From an uncultured Oscillospiraceae bacterium (GTDB lineage Bacteria; Bacillota; Clostridia; Oscillospirales; Oscillospiraceae): a DNA stretch of 60,822 nucleotides. Shown one piece after another: positions 25,106 to 34,987 of this stretch (positions are counted from its first letter, which is position 1; every line of letters begins with the position of its first letter). The stretch covers positions 1 through 60,822 of the forward strand of contig CAKTQV010000011.1 in assembly GCA_934597255.1 (NCBI GenBank). The letters are read 5' to 3'. The notes under the pieces were generated by a model, which was not told the origin of the DNA, did not search any database, and saw only the letters and a list, made by a program, of their open reading frames with translations. A program made the translations under genes and the position numbers.

Positions 25106-26341
25106 ATGAAAGCCAAGAAACTTCTCTGCATGGCGCTCTGCCTCGTTATGGTATTTGCGCTTTGTGCCTGCGGCAGCGACAACGCGGCCGAAAGCAAGAC
25201 CGAGCCGGCGGCCGAAACGGCCGGCGAGACCGCGGAACCGGCGGCGGACAAGACCGGCGAGTCCGGCGATGCGGCTGCGTCCGACGGCGTGTTCAAGCTG
25301 GGCGTGTGCGGCCCGCTGACGGGCGGCGCCGCCATCTACGGCAACGCGGTGCTTGCGGCGGCGCAGATCGCGGTCGATGAGCTCAACGCGGCCGGCGGCG
25401 TACAGTTTGAGGTCCAGGGCCAGGATGACGAGGCCGACGGCGAGAAGGCTGTCAACGCCTACAACAATCTGCTTGACTGGGGCATGCAGGTCCTGGTCGG
25501 CCCCGTGACCACGGGCGCGGCCATCACGGTTTCCTCCCAGGCCAACACGGACCGCGTGTTCTGCCTGACGCCGTCCGCCTCCTCCACCGACGTCATCGAC
25601 GGCAAGGACAACGTGTTCCAGGTCTGCTTCACCGACCCCAACCAGGGCTCCGCCTCCGCGGACTACATGGCGGAGAACTTTGCGGACAGCAAGATCGCCG
25701 TGATCTACAAGAACGACGACGCCTATTCGCAGGGCATCCGCGACAGCTTCGTGAGCGAATGCTCCGCCAAGGGCCTTGAGGTCGTCTACGAAGGCACCTT
25801 CACCACCGACACCGCCACCGATTTCTCCGTGCAGCTGACGGCGGCGCAGACCGCGGGTGCGGATCTGCTCTTCCTCCCCATCTACTACACCCCCGCGGCG
25901 ACCATCCTTTCCCAGGCGCACGACATGAACTACGCGCCCACCTTCTTCGGCGTGGACGGCATGGACGGCATCCTGACTCTTGAGGGCTTCGACACCTCGC
26001 TGGCCGAGGGCGTCATGCTCCTGACCCCGTTCTCCGCCGACGCGCAGGACGAGAAGACCCAGGCGTTCGTGGCCGAGTACACCTCCCGCTGCGAGGACGT
26101 TCCCAACCAGTTCGCGGCGGACGCCTACGACGCGGTCTACATCGTGGCCGAGGCGCTGGAGAAGGCCGGTTGCACGCCCGACATGAGCCCGGAGGAGATC
26201 TGCGAGGCGCTCGTGCAGGTGATGCCCGAGATGAGCTTTGACGGTCTGACCGGTGCGGGCATGACCTGGGACGCCAACGGCGCGGTCTCCAAGGCCCCGA
26301 TGGCCGTCGTGATCGAAAACGGCCAGTACGTCCTGCCCTGA
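25106..26341 (+). CDS. livJ: Branched-chain amino-acid ABC transporter, substrate-binding lipoprotein
   Basis: A 411-residue Leu/Ile/Val-type periplasmic-fold binding protein (type I) of the LivJ/LivK class. It has a lipoprotein signal peptide with lipobox LCAC, a low-complexity linker rich in alanine and glutamate (about 25-60), then the binding fold with FKLGVCGPLTGGAAIYGN. Other marks are QVLVGPVTTGAAI, FCLTPSASSTDV and FFGVDGMDG. AAAAGGAG precedes ATG 25106; the open frame upstream has no homology. First gene of a five-gene livJHMGF set. The exact substrate could be another amino acid or an amide. Confidence 0.93.
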   Translation: MKAKKLLCMALCLVMVFALCACGSDNAAESKTEPAAETAGETAEPAADKTGESGDAAASDGVFKLGVCGPLTGGAAIYGNAVLAAAQIAVDELNAAGGVQFEVQGQDDEADGEKAVNAYNNLLDWGMQVLVGPVTTGAAITVSSQANTDRVFCLTPSASSTDVIDGKDNVFQVCFTDPNQGSASADYMAENFADSKIAVIYKNDDAYSQGIRDSFVSECSAKGLEVVYEGTFTTDTATDFSVQLTAAQTAGADLLFLPIYYTPAATILSQAHDMNYAPTFFGVDGMDGILTLEGFDTSLAEGVMLLTPFSADAQDEKTQAFVAEYTSRCEDVPNQFAADAYDAVYIVAEALEKAGCTPDMSPEEICEALVQVMPEMSFDGLTGAGMTWDANGAVSKAPMAVVIENGQYVLP

Positions 26342-26352
26342 CGGGACGAAAG

Positions 26353-26372
26353 CCGGCCCGGCGACGGGCCGG
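26353..26372 (+). terminator. Hairpin between livJ and livH
   Basis: CCGGCCCG-GCGA-CGGGCCGG forms a short strong stem just after the livJ stop, without a T run. Such stems often stabilise or partly end the message of the binding protein, so that it is made in excess over the permease. Part of a 200-bp gap with no gene. Confidence 0.4.
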
Positions 26373-26543
26373 AGCCGATAAGAAAACCGCAGGAAACTGC
26401 CGGGTCCTCCCGGCGGCTTTCCCGCGCGTTTGCGGCAGAAAGAAGAACAGTCCGAACGACGGCGCCGCCTGCGGAAAACGGGCCGTCTGCAACCGTTTTT
26501 CTTTCTGTCGCGGAAGATATATAATTGCAGAGAGGGGATATTT

Positions 26544-27422
26544 ATGGAGTTTCTGTCCTATCTGATCAGCGGGATCAGTCTCGGCAGCGTTTACGCCATC
26601 ATCGCGCTCGGCTACACCATGGTCTATGGCATCGCCAAGATGCTCAACTTCGCCCACGGCGATGTGATCATGGTCGGCGGCTACATTTCGCTGTGCGCGA
26701 TGAGCTATCTGGGGCTGCCGCCGGTCGTCTCGATCCTTCTGGCCATGCTTGTGTGCACGGTGCTGGGCGTTGTGATCGAGTCGCTCGCCTACAAGCCGCT
26801 GCGCTCGGCCTCGTCGCTTGCCGTGCTGATCACGGCCATCGGCGTGAGCTATTTCCTGCAGAACGCGGCGCTGCTTATCTGGGGCGCGAACCCCAAGGTC
26901 TATCCCTCCGTCATCAGCGGCTCGCTGAACCTGTTTTCCGGCCAGCTCACCGTGTCGTACATCTCGCTGGTAACGGTGGCCGCCTGTGTGGTCATCATGA
27001 TCGGGCTGACGGTGTTCACCAGCCGCAGCAAAATGGGAAAGGCCATGCGCGCCTGCTCGGAGGATAAGGGCGCGGCGCAGCTGATGGGCATCAACGTCAA
27101 CCGCACCATCTCCCTCACGTTCGCCATCGGCTCGGCGCTGGCCGCCGTGGCCGGCGTGCTGCTGTGCTCGAGCTATCCGACGCTAATGCCGACGACCGGC
27201 TCCATGCCCGGCATCAAGGCGTTCACGGCCGCCGTGTTCGGCGGCATCGGCTCGATCCCCGGCGCGTTTCTGGGCGGGCTGCTCATCGGCATCATCGAGG
27301 CGCTGGCCAAGGCCTATATCTCCACGCAGCTGGCCAACTCGATCGTGTTCGCCGTTCTGATCGTCGTGCTGCTGGTGCGGCCGGCGGGTCTGCTGGGCAA
27401 ATATACGCCCGAGAAAGTCTGA
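26544..27422 (+). CDS. livH: Branched-chain amino-acid ABC transporter permease LivH
   Basis: A 292-residue inner-membrane permease with about eight TM segments. It has the family's N-terminus (SGISLGSVYAIIALGYTMVYGI, read in two parts) and the FAHGDVIMVG motif. The cytoplasmic loop SRSKMGKAMRA-CSEDKGAAQLMGI is the contact for the ATPases, and the C-terminal end is VLLVRPAGLLG. The start at 26544 is supported by GAGAGGGG. It is followed 10 bp later by livM, with which it forms the heterodimeric channel. Confidence 0.95.
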   Translation: MEFLSYLISGISLGSVYAIIALGYTMVYGIAKMLNFAHGDVIMVGGYISLCAMSYLGLPPVVSILLAMLVCTVLGVVIESLAYKPLRSASSLAVLITAIGVSYFLQNAALLIWGANPKVYPSVISGSLNLFSGQLTVSYISLVTVAACVVIMIGLTVFTSRSKMGKAMRACSEDKGAAQLMGINVNRTISLTFAIGSALAAVAGVLLCSSYPTLMPTTGSMPGIKAFTAAVFGGIGSIPGAFLGGLLIGIIEALAKAYISTQLANSIVFAVLIVVLLVRPAGLLGKYTPEKV

Positions 27423-27432
27423 GGTGGCGGCT

Positions 27433-28510
27433 ATGACAAAGATCAAAAGCTTTCTGGCGAGCCGGAAAAAGGAAAATAAGATCGACTATCTGACCTATCT
27501 CGGCGTGATCGCCGCGTTCGTTGTCGTCCGGCTGCTGCAAAGCGGCGGCGCGCTCAACCGTTCGCAGACGAGCTGGCTGGTGCCGATCTGCTGCTACATC
27601 GTGATGGCGGTGTCGCTGAATCTGACGGTGGGCATTCTGGGCGAGCTGTCCCTTGGCCACGCCGGCTTCATGAGCGTAGGTGCGTTCGCCGGGATCATCG
27701 CGGCGCAGGGACTGATCAACGTCATCCCCTCGGCGGCGCTGCGCCTGGCCATCGCGCTCGTGGCGGGGGCGCTGTTCGCGGGCATCGCGGGCGTGCTCAT
27801 CGGTATCCCGGTGCTGCGGCTGCGCGGCGACTATCTCGCCATCGTCACGCTGGCCTTCGGCGAGATCATCAAGGAGCTTATCAACTGCCTGATCGTCGGC
27901 GTGGACAGCCGCGGGCTGCACGTCATTTTCAACGCGACCGGCGCCAAAAGCGCCGCGGATCTGAATCTGCTCGACGGAGGCACGGCCATCATCAAGGGCG
28001 CGCAGGGCGCGACCGGCACGACAACCATCTCCACCTTTACGGCCGGCTTTATCCTCGTCATGGTGGCGCTCGTCGTCATTCTCAATCTGGTGCGCAGCCG
28101 CTCCGGCCGCGCGATCATGGCCATCCGCGACAACCGCATCGCGGCGGAGAGCCTTGGCCTGAACATCACGAAATACAAGATGCTGGCGTTCGTTGTTTCG
28201 GCGGCGCTGGCCGGCGCGGCCGGCGCGCTGTACGGGCTGAACTTCTCCAATCTGCTCGCGACGAAGTTTGATTTCAACCTGTCTATCCTGGTGCTGGTGT
28301 ATGTGGTGCTCGGCGGCCTCGGAAACATCTGGGGCTCCATCATCGCGACGGTGGTGCTGTACATCCTGCCGGAGGCGCTGCGCGCGTTTGCCAATTACCG
28401 CATGCTCATCTACGCCGTGGTGCTCATCCTGGTCATGCTTGCCACGAACAACGCCCGGCTCAAGGCGCTTGTGATGAAGATCATCCCCGGAAGGAAAGGA
28501 GGCGCGCACG

Positions 28511-28521
<11 letters not shown>
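27433..28521 (+). CDS. livM: Branched-chain amino-acid ABC transporter permease LivM
   Basis: A 362-residue permease with about nine or ten TM segments. LGHAGFMSVGAFAG, LRLRGDYLAIVTLAFGEI and the coupling loop SRSGRAIMAIRDNRIAAESLG are typical of LivM. The ATG at 27433 is preferred over the GTG at 27424 because AGGTGG sits just before it. The end overlaps livG by 11 bp, which indicates translational coupling. Confidence 0.94.
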
Positions 28522-29368
<847 letters not shown>

Positions 29369-29370
29369 GC

Positions 29371-30075
29371 ATGCTGTTGGAAGTGAACAATATCAACGTC
29401 TACTACGGCGCGATCCATGCCATCAAGGACGTGTCGTTCTCTGTCGGCGAGGGCGAGATCGTCACGCTTATCGGCGCGAACGGCGCCGGCAAGACCACCA
29501 CGCTGAACACGGTCTCGGGCCTGCTGCGCAGCAAGACCGGCTCGATCACCTTTGAGGGAAAGTCCATCGCGCATACCGCGCCGGACATCATCGTTCGCCA
29601 GGGCATCGCCCATGTTCCGGAGGGGCGGCGCATTTTCCAGGAGATGAGCGTGCAGGAGAATCTGGAGATGGGCGCGTTCACGCGCTCGAATTCCGAGATC
29701 GCGCCGGGGCTGGAAAAGGTGTATGAGCTGTTCCCGCGGCTGGCCGAGCGCCGCCGCCAGGTGGCCGGAACGCTTTCCGGCGGCGAGCAGCAGATGCTGG
29801 CCATGGGGCGGGGGCTGATGTCGTCGCCGAAGCTCATCATGCTCGACGAGCCGTCCATGGGCCTGGCGCCCATTCTGGTCGAGCAGGTGTTCGAGATCAT
29901 CCGACAGCTGCACAAGGCCGGAACGACCATCCTCCTCGTGGAGCAGAATGCCCAGATGGCGCTGGCCGTGGCCGACCGGGCCTACGTTCTGGAGACGGGC
30001 CGCGTGACGCTGTCCGGCACGGGCCGGGAGCTTGCCGAGAGCGAGCAGGTACAGAAGGCCTATCTCGGGGGCTGA
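29371..30075 (+). CDS. livF: Branched-chain amino-acid ABC transporter ATP-binding protein LivF
   Basis: A 234-residue ATPase, the second nucleotide-binding subunit of the Liv transporter. It shows Walker A GANGAGKTT, the signature LSGGEQQMLAMGRGLM and Walker B LIMLDEPSMGLAP, which is the LivF type. GAAGGAGG precedes the ATG. It is the last gene of livJHMGF and is followed by a strong bidirectional terminator. Confidence 0.95.
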   Translation: MLLEVNNINVYYGAIHAIKDVSFSVGEGEIVTLIGANGAGKTTTLNTVSGLLRSKTGSITFEGKSIAHTAPDIIVRQGIAHVPEGRRIFQEMSVQENLEMGAFTRSNSEIAPGLEKVYELFPRLAERRRQVAGTLSGGEQQMLAMGRGLMSSPKLIMLDEPSMGLAPILVEQVFEIIRQLHKAGTTILLVEQNAQMALAVADRAYVLETGRVTLSGTGRELAESEQVQKAYLGG

Positions 30076-30101
30076 CCGCGCGGGGGCTGTTGGAAAAACG
30101 G

Positions 30102-30139
30102 AAAAAGAGGGGCGCTGCCGTCGGCAGCGCCCCTCTTTT
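30102..30139. terminator. Bidirectional terminator after livF
   Basis: AAAAGAGGGGCGCTGCCG and CGGCAGCGCCCCTCTTTT form a nearly perfect long stem with A and T runs at the two ends. It separates livF (plus) from pssA (minus). Confidence 0.95.
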
Positions 30140-30151
30140 CATGGACAGGCT

Positions 30152-30775
30152 TCAGCGGAAGCGGGTGAACGCAAAGACCGCGGCGGCAAGGAGAATGGCG
30201 GCGGCCACATAGCGCGCGCCCGGCCAGCGCGGGTTTTTGATGTTCAGATCCAGAACGAACAAAACGGCGATCAGCAGCATGAAGCCCGTCAGCCCCGGCA
30301 GAAAGATCTTCCCCGCGATCAGCCGGCTCGCCAGCAGGTACAGCGGCAGAAGCCACGACGCCGTCGTCACCGGCAGCCCGTGGAAGCGCTCCTTTTCCCC
30401 GTCGGAGTGCTGCTGGCGCTTTTGCTCGATGACGTTGAAATAGCCGAGCCGGATGACGGCCGCGAGCACGAACAGCGCCAGAACGGCATAGCCGATCCTG
30501 CCCGTCACGCCGAGACGGTGGGCGATGACGGCCGGCAGCACGCCGAAGCAGACCAGATCGCACAACGAGTCGATCTGGATGCCGAAGGTCTTGGCGTCGT
30601 CCGAACGGCGGATGGCGCGGGCGATCTTTCCGTCGAACATATCGCACACGCCGGCCAGCATCAGCAGCGCCACGGCCGCGCCGACGCGGCCGTCCATGGC
30701 CAGACCGATGCCGCACACGGCGCCGGTCAGCCCCAGATAGGTCAGTATGACCGAAACATTGTAATAGCCAAGCAA
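30152..30775 (-). CDS. pssA: CDP-alcohol phosphatidyltransferase, probably phosphatidylserine synthase
   Basis: A membrane enzyme that moves a phosphatidyl group from CDP-diacylglycerol to an alcohol, most likely serine. The family signature is in CDMFDGKIARAIRR followed by GIQIDSLCD, that is D-x2-DG-x2-AR-xn-G-x3-D-x3-D. About six TM segments. I chose the TTG at 30775, which gives an N-terminus LGYYNVSVILTYLG like that of other PssA proteins and has GGAG nine bases upstream; a longer frame to 30823 has no ribosome-binding site. About 207 residues, normal for the family. Confidence 0.85.
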   Translation of the reverse strand: MLGYYNVSVILTYLGLTGAVCGIGLAMDGRVGAAVALLMLAGVCDMFDGKIARAIRRSDDAKTFGIQIDSLCDLVCFGVLPAVIAHRLGVTGRIGYAVLALFVLAAVIRLGYFNVIEQKRQQHSDGEKERFHGLPVTTASWLLPLYLLASRLIAGKIFLPGLTGFMLLIAVLFVLDLNIKNPRWPGARYVAAAILLAAAVFAFTRFR

Positions 30776-30816
30776 TATCCTCAACTCCGCAGGGATTATA
30801 GCATTTTTTTTGCCCC

Positions 30817-30845
30817 GTGACAACGGAAACCGGCTATGTTATAAT
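30817..30845 (+). promoter_or_regulatory. Promoter for the DMT transporter gene
   Basis: GTGACA and TATAAT are separated by 17 bp, with the start codon 33 bp further on. It overlaps the leader of the divergent pssA gene. Confidence 0.65.
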
Positions 30846-30877
30846 CAAAATATCAACCGTTTTTTTCGGAGGCGGAC

Positions 30878-31804
30878 ATGAAAAAGAAAAATCTGAACCC
30901 GCTGCTGCTGCTTCTGGCGGCCGTTATCTGGGGCGCGGCATTCGTGGCCCAGAAGGAGGGCATGGAGTACATCGGCCCGTTCACGTTCAGCGGCCTTCGC
31001 TTTTCGATCGGCGCCGTGGCGCTGCTGGCGGCGCTGCCGCTGCTCGACCGCGCGCGCAGCCGGGGCGGCCGCTTTGAAAAGGGGTCGAAGCGCGATATAT
31101 GGCTCGGCGGACTGTGCTGCGGACTGGTGCTGTTCGTCGCGTCCAACCTTCAGCAGTTCGGCATCGCGCTGCAGGATCCGGGCACCAATGTCGGCAAGGC
31201 CGGCTTCATCACGGCCTGCTACTGCGCCGTGGTCCCAGCGCTGGGGCTGCTGTTCGGAAAGCGCTCCCCGGTGCTGGTGTGGGCCGGCGCGGCGGTCGCG
31301 GTCGTGGGCTTTTTCTTCCTGTGCCTGATGGACGGCATCGTGGCCGGGCAGGGGATGGGGCTCGGCGTGTCGGATCTTCTGCTGCTTTTGTGCGCGCTGG
31401 GCTTTGCCGTACACATTCTCGTCGTCGACCGCTTTGTCGCGGTGGCGGACGGCGTGCGTTTGAGCTGCATCCAGTTCGGCGTGTGCGGCGTGCTGTCACT
31501 AATCTGCATGTTTCTGTTTGAGTCGCCGGACCTGGGGAATATTCTGGCCTGCTGGCTGCCGGTGCTGTACGGCGGACTCCTTTCCAGCGGCGTGGGCTAC
31601 ACGCTGCAGATCGTCGGCCAGAAGGGCGTCAACCCCGCGGTGGCGTCGTTGATCTTGTCGCTGGAGAGTGTGTTTTCCGTTCTGGCCGGATGGGTCCTCA
31701 TGCCGGGAAGCTCACTGAGCTCCTGGGAAATACTCGGCTGCGTGATCGTGTTCGCCGCCGTTTTGATGGTCAATCTTGCGCCGCAGGGCGAATCGGAGCT
31801 TTGA
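30878..31804 (+). CDS. DMT-superfamily (EamA) transporter
   Basis: A 308-residue protein with ten predicted TM segments in two EamA repeats. Visible signatures are LLAAVIWGAAFVAQKEGM near the N-terminus, LQDPGTNVGKAGFITACY in the first half, and VASLILSLESVFSVLAGW plus WEILGCVIVFAAV at the end. These are typical of metabolite or amino-acid exporters; the substrate cannot be read. GGAGG precedes the ATG. The next gene starts 1 bp after its stop. Confidence 0.92.
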   Translation: MKKKNLNPLLLLLAAVIWGAAFVAQKEGMEYIGPFTFSGLRFSIGAVALLAALPLLDRARSRGGRFEKGSKRDIWLGGLCCGLVLFVASNLQQFGIALQDPGTNVGKAGFITACYCAVVPALGLLFGKRSPVLVWAGAAVAVVGFFFLCLMDGIVAGQGMGLGVSDLLLLLCALGFAVHILVVDRFVAVADGVRLSCIQFGVCGVLSLICMFLFESPDLGNILACWLPVLYGGLLSSGVGYTLQIVGQKGVNPAVASLILSLESVFSVLAGWVLMPGSSLSSWEILGCVIVFAAVLMVNLAPQGESEL

Positions 31805-31805
31805 T

Positions 31806-32081
31806 ATGGACGAATGGAAGGATAAGCATTATTCGTATTATCAGAACCGCGCGTGCGAATTTTTCCCCTGTCACGAAAAGGCCGACCCGGATGATTTCAA
31901 CTGCCTGTTCTGCTGGTGTCCGCTGTATGCGCTGGGCGAGCGCTGCGGGGGCAATTTCCGCTACACGGCCGACGGGATAAAGGATTGCTCGGCCTGCCTG
32001 CTGCCGCACCGGCGGCAGAGCTACGGCTATGTGACGGATAAATTCGGCGAGATACAGAAGCTGGCCGGAAAAAAAGAATAA
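31806..32081 (+). CDS. Cysteine-rich small domain protein
   Basis: A 91-residue protein with conserved cysteines in FFPCH, NCLFCWCPLY, RCGGNF and KDCSACLLPH. This is the pattern of the cysteine-rich small domain family (probably metal-binding; in some genomes it is fused to or near cobalamin genes). ATG 31806 is one base after the stop of the DMT transporter, so translation is coupled. The cellular role is unknown. Confidence 0.85.
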   Translation: MDEWKDKHYSYYQNRACEFFPCHEKADPDDFNCLFCWCPLYALGERCGGNFRYTADGIKDCSACLLPHRRQSYGYVTDKFGEIQKLAGKKE

Positions 32082-32087
32082 AAAACA

Positions 32088-32114
32088 GCGGGACCGGCGC
32101 CTTGCCGGTCCCGC
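32088..32114 (+). terminator. Terminator after the cysteine-rich protein gene
   Basis: GCGGGACCGGC and GCCGGTCCCGC form an 11-bp stem followed by TTCCGTG. The T run is weak, so efficiency is uncertain. Confidence 0.6.
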
Positions 32115-32121
32115 TTCCGTG

Positions 32122-32150
32122 AAAAAAGCCCGGGCCGAGACCCGGGCTTT
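32122..32150 (-). terminator. Terminator of the rnf operon
   Basis: On the minus strand AAAGCCCGGGTCTCGGCCCGGGC-type stem is followed by six T residues, directly downstream of the rnfB stop codon. Confidence 0.9.
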
Positions 32151-32159
32151 GCCTGTTTA

Positions 32160-32954
32160 TCAGCGGATGTCGTGAATGATCTTGCGGGGGCAGATGTCCG
32201 AGCAGTGGCCGCAGTGGACGCACTTGGACTGGTCGATGACCGCGAGATTGTTCTCGATGACGATCGCGTCCGCGGGGCATTCGCGCTTGCAGAGCTGGCA
32301 GCCGATGCAGCCGAAATCGCACAGCTTGCGGACGTTGACACCCTTGTCCAGCGAGGCGCAGGCGACAAGATCGGTGGAGTCGGCCGGCACCTTGACGATC
32401 ATCTTGCGGGGGCAGGTCTCGGCGCATTTCATGCAGCCGACGCACTTGCTCCGGTCCACGACGGCCACGCCGTCCACAACGTGCATCGCGTCAAAGGGGC
32501 ACACGGCCGCGCAGTCGCCAAGACCGAGACAGCCGTAGGCGCAGCTTTTGGCGCCGCCGCCGGGCAGCCGCGTCGCGGCGAGACAGGAGTCAAGCCCCTC
32601 GTATGTATACTTTTCCGCGGCGTGGCCGGTCGTGCCGGCGCAGCGGACGAAGGCGACGTAGCGCTCGCCCTCGGCGGCGGACACGCCCATGATGCGGCCG
32701 ATGGCCTCGGCGGAGGCGGCGCCGCCCGGAACGCAGGCGTTGACGGGCGCTTCGCCCTTGACGACCGCGGCGGCGTAGCCGTCGCAGCCGGGATAGCCGC
32801 AGGCACCGCAGTTGGCGCCGGCCAGGCAGGAGCGGACCTGCTCCACGCGGGGATCGGTTTTCACGGCGAAGATCCTGCCGGCCACGGCCAGCAGTACGCC
32901 GAATGCGAGGCCGAGCGCGGCCAGGACCAGCACGGCATAAATTACTGTCATCAT
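32160..32954 (-). CDS. rnfB: Rnf complex subunit RnfB (Fe-S protein)
   Basis: Takes electrons from ferredoxin into the membrane-bound ferredoxin:NAD+ oxidoreductase. A TM anchor at residues 3-25 is followed by the cluster-binding CGACGYPGC motif and then several 4Fe-4S motifs: CLGLGDCAAVCP, CVGCMKCAETCP, CIGCQLCKRECP and CVHCGHCSDICP. 264 residues. Last gene of rnfCDGEAB; 15 bp after rnfA. GGAGG precedes the start. Confidence 0.95.
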   Translation of the reverse strand: MMTVIYAVLVLAALGLAFGVLLAVAGRIFAVKTDPRVEQVRSCLAGANCGACGYPGCDGYAAAVVKGEAPVNACVPGGAASAEAIGRIMGVSAAEGERYVAFVRCAGTTGHAAEKYTYEGLDSCLAATRLPGGGAKSCAYGCLGLGDCAAVCPFDAMHVVDGVAVVDRSKCVGCMKCAETCPRKMIVKVPADSTDLVACASLDKGVNVRKLCDFGCIGCQLCKRECPADAIVIENNLAVIDQSKCVHCGHCSDICPRKIIHDIR

Positions 32955-32969
32955 TTTCGCATGCCCTCC

Positions 32970-33554
32970 TTAAAAGATCTTCAGGCCCGAAAAGCCCATG
33001 AAGGCCAGCGCGAACAGCGCCGCGGACACAAGGCAGATCGAAAAGCCCTCGAAGATCTTGGGGTAATCGGCGAATTCAAGCCGTTCGCGCACGCTGGCGA
33101 ACAGGATGATCGCCACGGCGAAGCCGATGCCGCCGGTGAAGCCGTAAACAACGCTCTCAAGGAAGTTATAGCCGTTCTGCGTGTTGAGCAGCACCACGCC
33201 GAGCACGGCGCAGTTGGTGGTGATCAGCGGCAGGAAAATGCCCATGGCGGTGTAGAGCGAGGGGATGCTCTTTTTCAGGAACATCTCGACGAGCTGCACC
33301 AGCACGGCGATGACCAGAATGTAGGCCACGGTCTGCATGAACGCCAGCCCCAGCGGAACGAGCAGATACTGGTTGACGACCCAGCAGATCGCGGACGCGA
33401 GCGTCATGACAAAGGTGACGGCGACGGACATGCCGGTCGCGGTGGAGATCTTGTTCGACACGCCCAGGAAGGGGCAGCAGCCGAGAAACTGGGAGAAGAT
33501 GAAGTTGTTGATGAGAATGGCTCCCAGCGAGATGGAGACAAGAGAAGCAAACAT
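32970..33554 (-). CDS. rnfA: Rnf complex membrane subunit RnfA
   Basis: A 194-residue integral membrane protein with six TM segments. It has FSQFLGCCPFLGVSN near the N-terminus and TTNCAVLGVVLLN in the middle, the two half-helix motifs whose cysteines hold the membrane-embedded Fe-S cluster of Rnf/Nqr. Its start overlaps the rnfE stop (TAATG). It sits beside RnfE, its structural homologue in the complex. Confidence 0.96.
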   Translation of the reverse strand: MFASLVSISLGAILINNFIFSQFLGCCPFLGVSNKISTATGMSVAVTFVMTLASAICWVVNQYLLVPLGLAFMQTVAYILVIAVLVQLVEMFLKKSIPSLYTAMGIFLPLITTNCAVLGVVLLNTQNGYNFLESVVYGFTGGIGFAVAIILFASVRERLEFADYPKIFEGFSICLVSAALFALAFMGFSGLKIF

Positions 33555-34228
33555 TACTTATCTCCCTCCTTTTCCTTCTTTTTCGCGCTCTTGGCAAGCG
33601 CGGCGTTCATCGCGGCCAGAAGCAGGCCGAGGATCAGGAAGCCGCCGAACGGCAGCAGCAGCGCGCCGGCGCCGAACTGCTCGGGGAAGATGCGAAGGCC
33701 CGCGCCCGTGCCGTCCAGCGTCAGACGGAAGCCGTTTGCCGTGTCGATCAGACCGCCGCCGAACGTGCCCGCGCCGAGAAGCTCGCGCACGACGCACATG
33801 GCGATCAGAACGAGCGTGTAGCCAAGGCCCATGAACACGCCGTCGAAGAAGCTGCGCTGAACGGTTTCCTTCTGGCAGAAGGCCTCGGCGCGGCCGATGA
33901 TGATGCAGTTGACGACGATCAGCGGGATGAACACGCCCAGCGATTCGCTCAGCGCCGGGACAAAGGCCTGCAGCAGCAGGTCCACGATGGTCACAAAGCC
34001 CGCGATGACGACCACGAAGATGGCCAGACGGATCTGGTCGGGAATGATCTTGCGGATGGCCGAGATGACGACGTTGCAGCAGGTGAGGATGATGAGAACG
34101 GACAGACCCATGCCGAGGCCGTTGAACAGGGAGGTCGTGATGGCCATGGTAGCGCAAAGGCCGATCTGCTGGACCAGAACGGGGTTGTTGGTGATAAGCC
34201 CCTCTTTAAGCTGAGATTTGATATTCAT
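33554..34228 (-). CDS. rnfE: Rnf complex membrane subunit RnfE
   Basis: A 224-residue protein with six TM segments, homologous in fold to RnfA. It contains QIGLCATMAITTSL and VNCIIIGRAEAF, which carry the conserved cysteines, and a slightly basic C-terminus. It overlaps rnfA by one base and follows rnfG by 12 bp. Together with RnfA it forms the membrane electron path. Confidence 0.95.
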   Translation of the reverse strand: MNIKSQLKEGLITNNPVLVQQIGLCATMAITTSLFNGLGMGLSVLIILTCCNVVISAIRKIIPDQIRLAIFVVVIAGFVTIVDLLLQAFVPALSESLGVFIPLIVVNCIIIGRAEAFCQKETVQRSFFDGVFMGLGYTLVLIAMCVVRELLGAGTFGGGLIDTANGFRLTLDGTGAGLRIFPEQFGAGALLLPFGGFLILGLLLAAMNAALAKSAKKKEKEGDK

Positions 34229-34240
34229 GTCTGTACCTCC

Positions 34241-34987
34241 TTAACCCGCGGCCGGCGCGGTGGGCGTCTCGCCGCTGGCGGGCTGGGCGGACGCCGCGCC
34301 GGTGTCCGCGGTCTGCGGCTGGGCGGCCGGTTCCTGCGTCGCCGGCTCCTGTGTGGCAGGCGCGGTGGCGATGGGCTGCGCCGGCGCGGTCTGCACCAGC
34401 ATGGGCTCCTGCGGCAGGAGCGTCGTCGGCGTGCTGAGCGCGGTGCACACGTCCAGCGCGGCGGTCACGCCCTTGCAGACGGCGGACGAGGTGATCGTTG
34501 CGCCGGAGATGGCGTCGATGCTGCCGCCGGATTTTGTAACGGCGACGGGGCTGGTCTGGCCGACGAACTGGGCGCGGAAGGCCTCGCCCTTCTCGCTGTT
34601 CTGGGAGGCGATGGCGCCGAGACCGGCCGTCTCGCTGGACGAGGTGATGGAAATGCCGGTGCAGCGGTAATCGGTCGAAACGCCGACGATCATCGTGATC
34701 TCGCCCTGCGAGCCGGTCTCCGTGACCTCCACGACCCAGCCGGCGTCGCCGGCCTGATAAAGCGCGTTCACGTCGTCCGCGGCGTAGCCGAGATCGACGT
34801 AGCTGTCGGCGTAGAGCACGGCCTGCATGGCGGCGTTGAGCTTGTCGGCCTTCCGCTGGGCGATGCGGCCGGCGGTCAGCCGGTCGACCAGACCGAGCAC
34901 GAGCGCCACAACGGCGGCCACGGCCAGAAGGACAAGGCCGAGCCGGAGAATGCTGGCGGCAAGGCCGGTGGATTTTTTCTCCTCCAT
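34241..34987 (-). CDS. rnfG: Rnf complex subunit RnfG with a proline/alanine-rich C-terminal tail
   Basis: A 248-residue FMN-carrying subunit. It has a TM anchor (about 10-32) and an FMN-binding domain with SGATITSSAV, where the threonine of SGAT holds the covalent FMN. After the domain ends at about residue 190, a tail of 55 residues rich in proline, alanine, threonine and glutamine follows (PATQEPATQEPAAQP type). Such a tail is not usual in RnfG. The start overlaps the rnfD stop (TAATG). Confidence 0.94.
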   Translation of the reverse strand: MEEKKSTGLAASILRLGLVLLAVAAVVALVLGLVDRLTAGRIAQRKADKLNAAMQAVLYADSYVDLGYAADDVNALYQAGDAGWVVEVTETGSQGEITMIVGVSTDYRCTGISITSSSETAGLGAIASQNSEKGEAFRAQFVGQTSPVAVTKSGGSIDAISGATITSSAVCKGVTAALDVCTALSTPTTLLPQEPMLVQTAPAQPIATAPATQEPATQEPAAQPQTADTGAASAQPASGETPTAPAAG

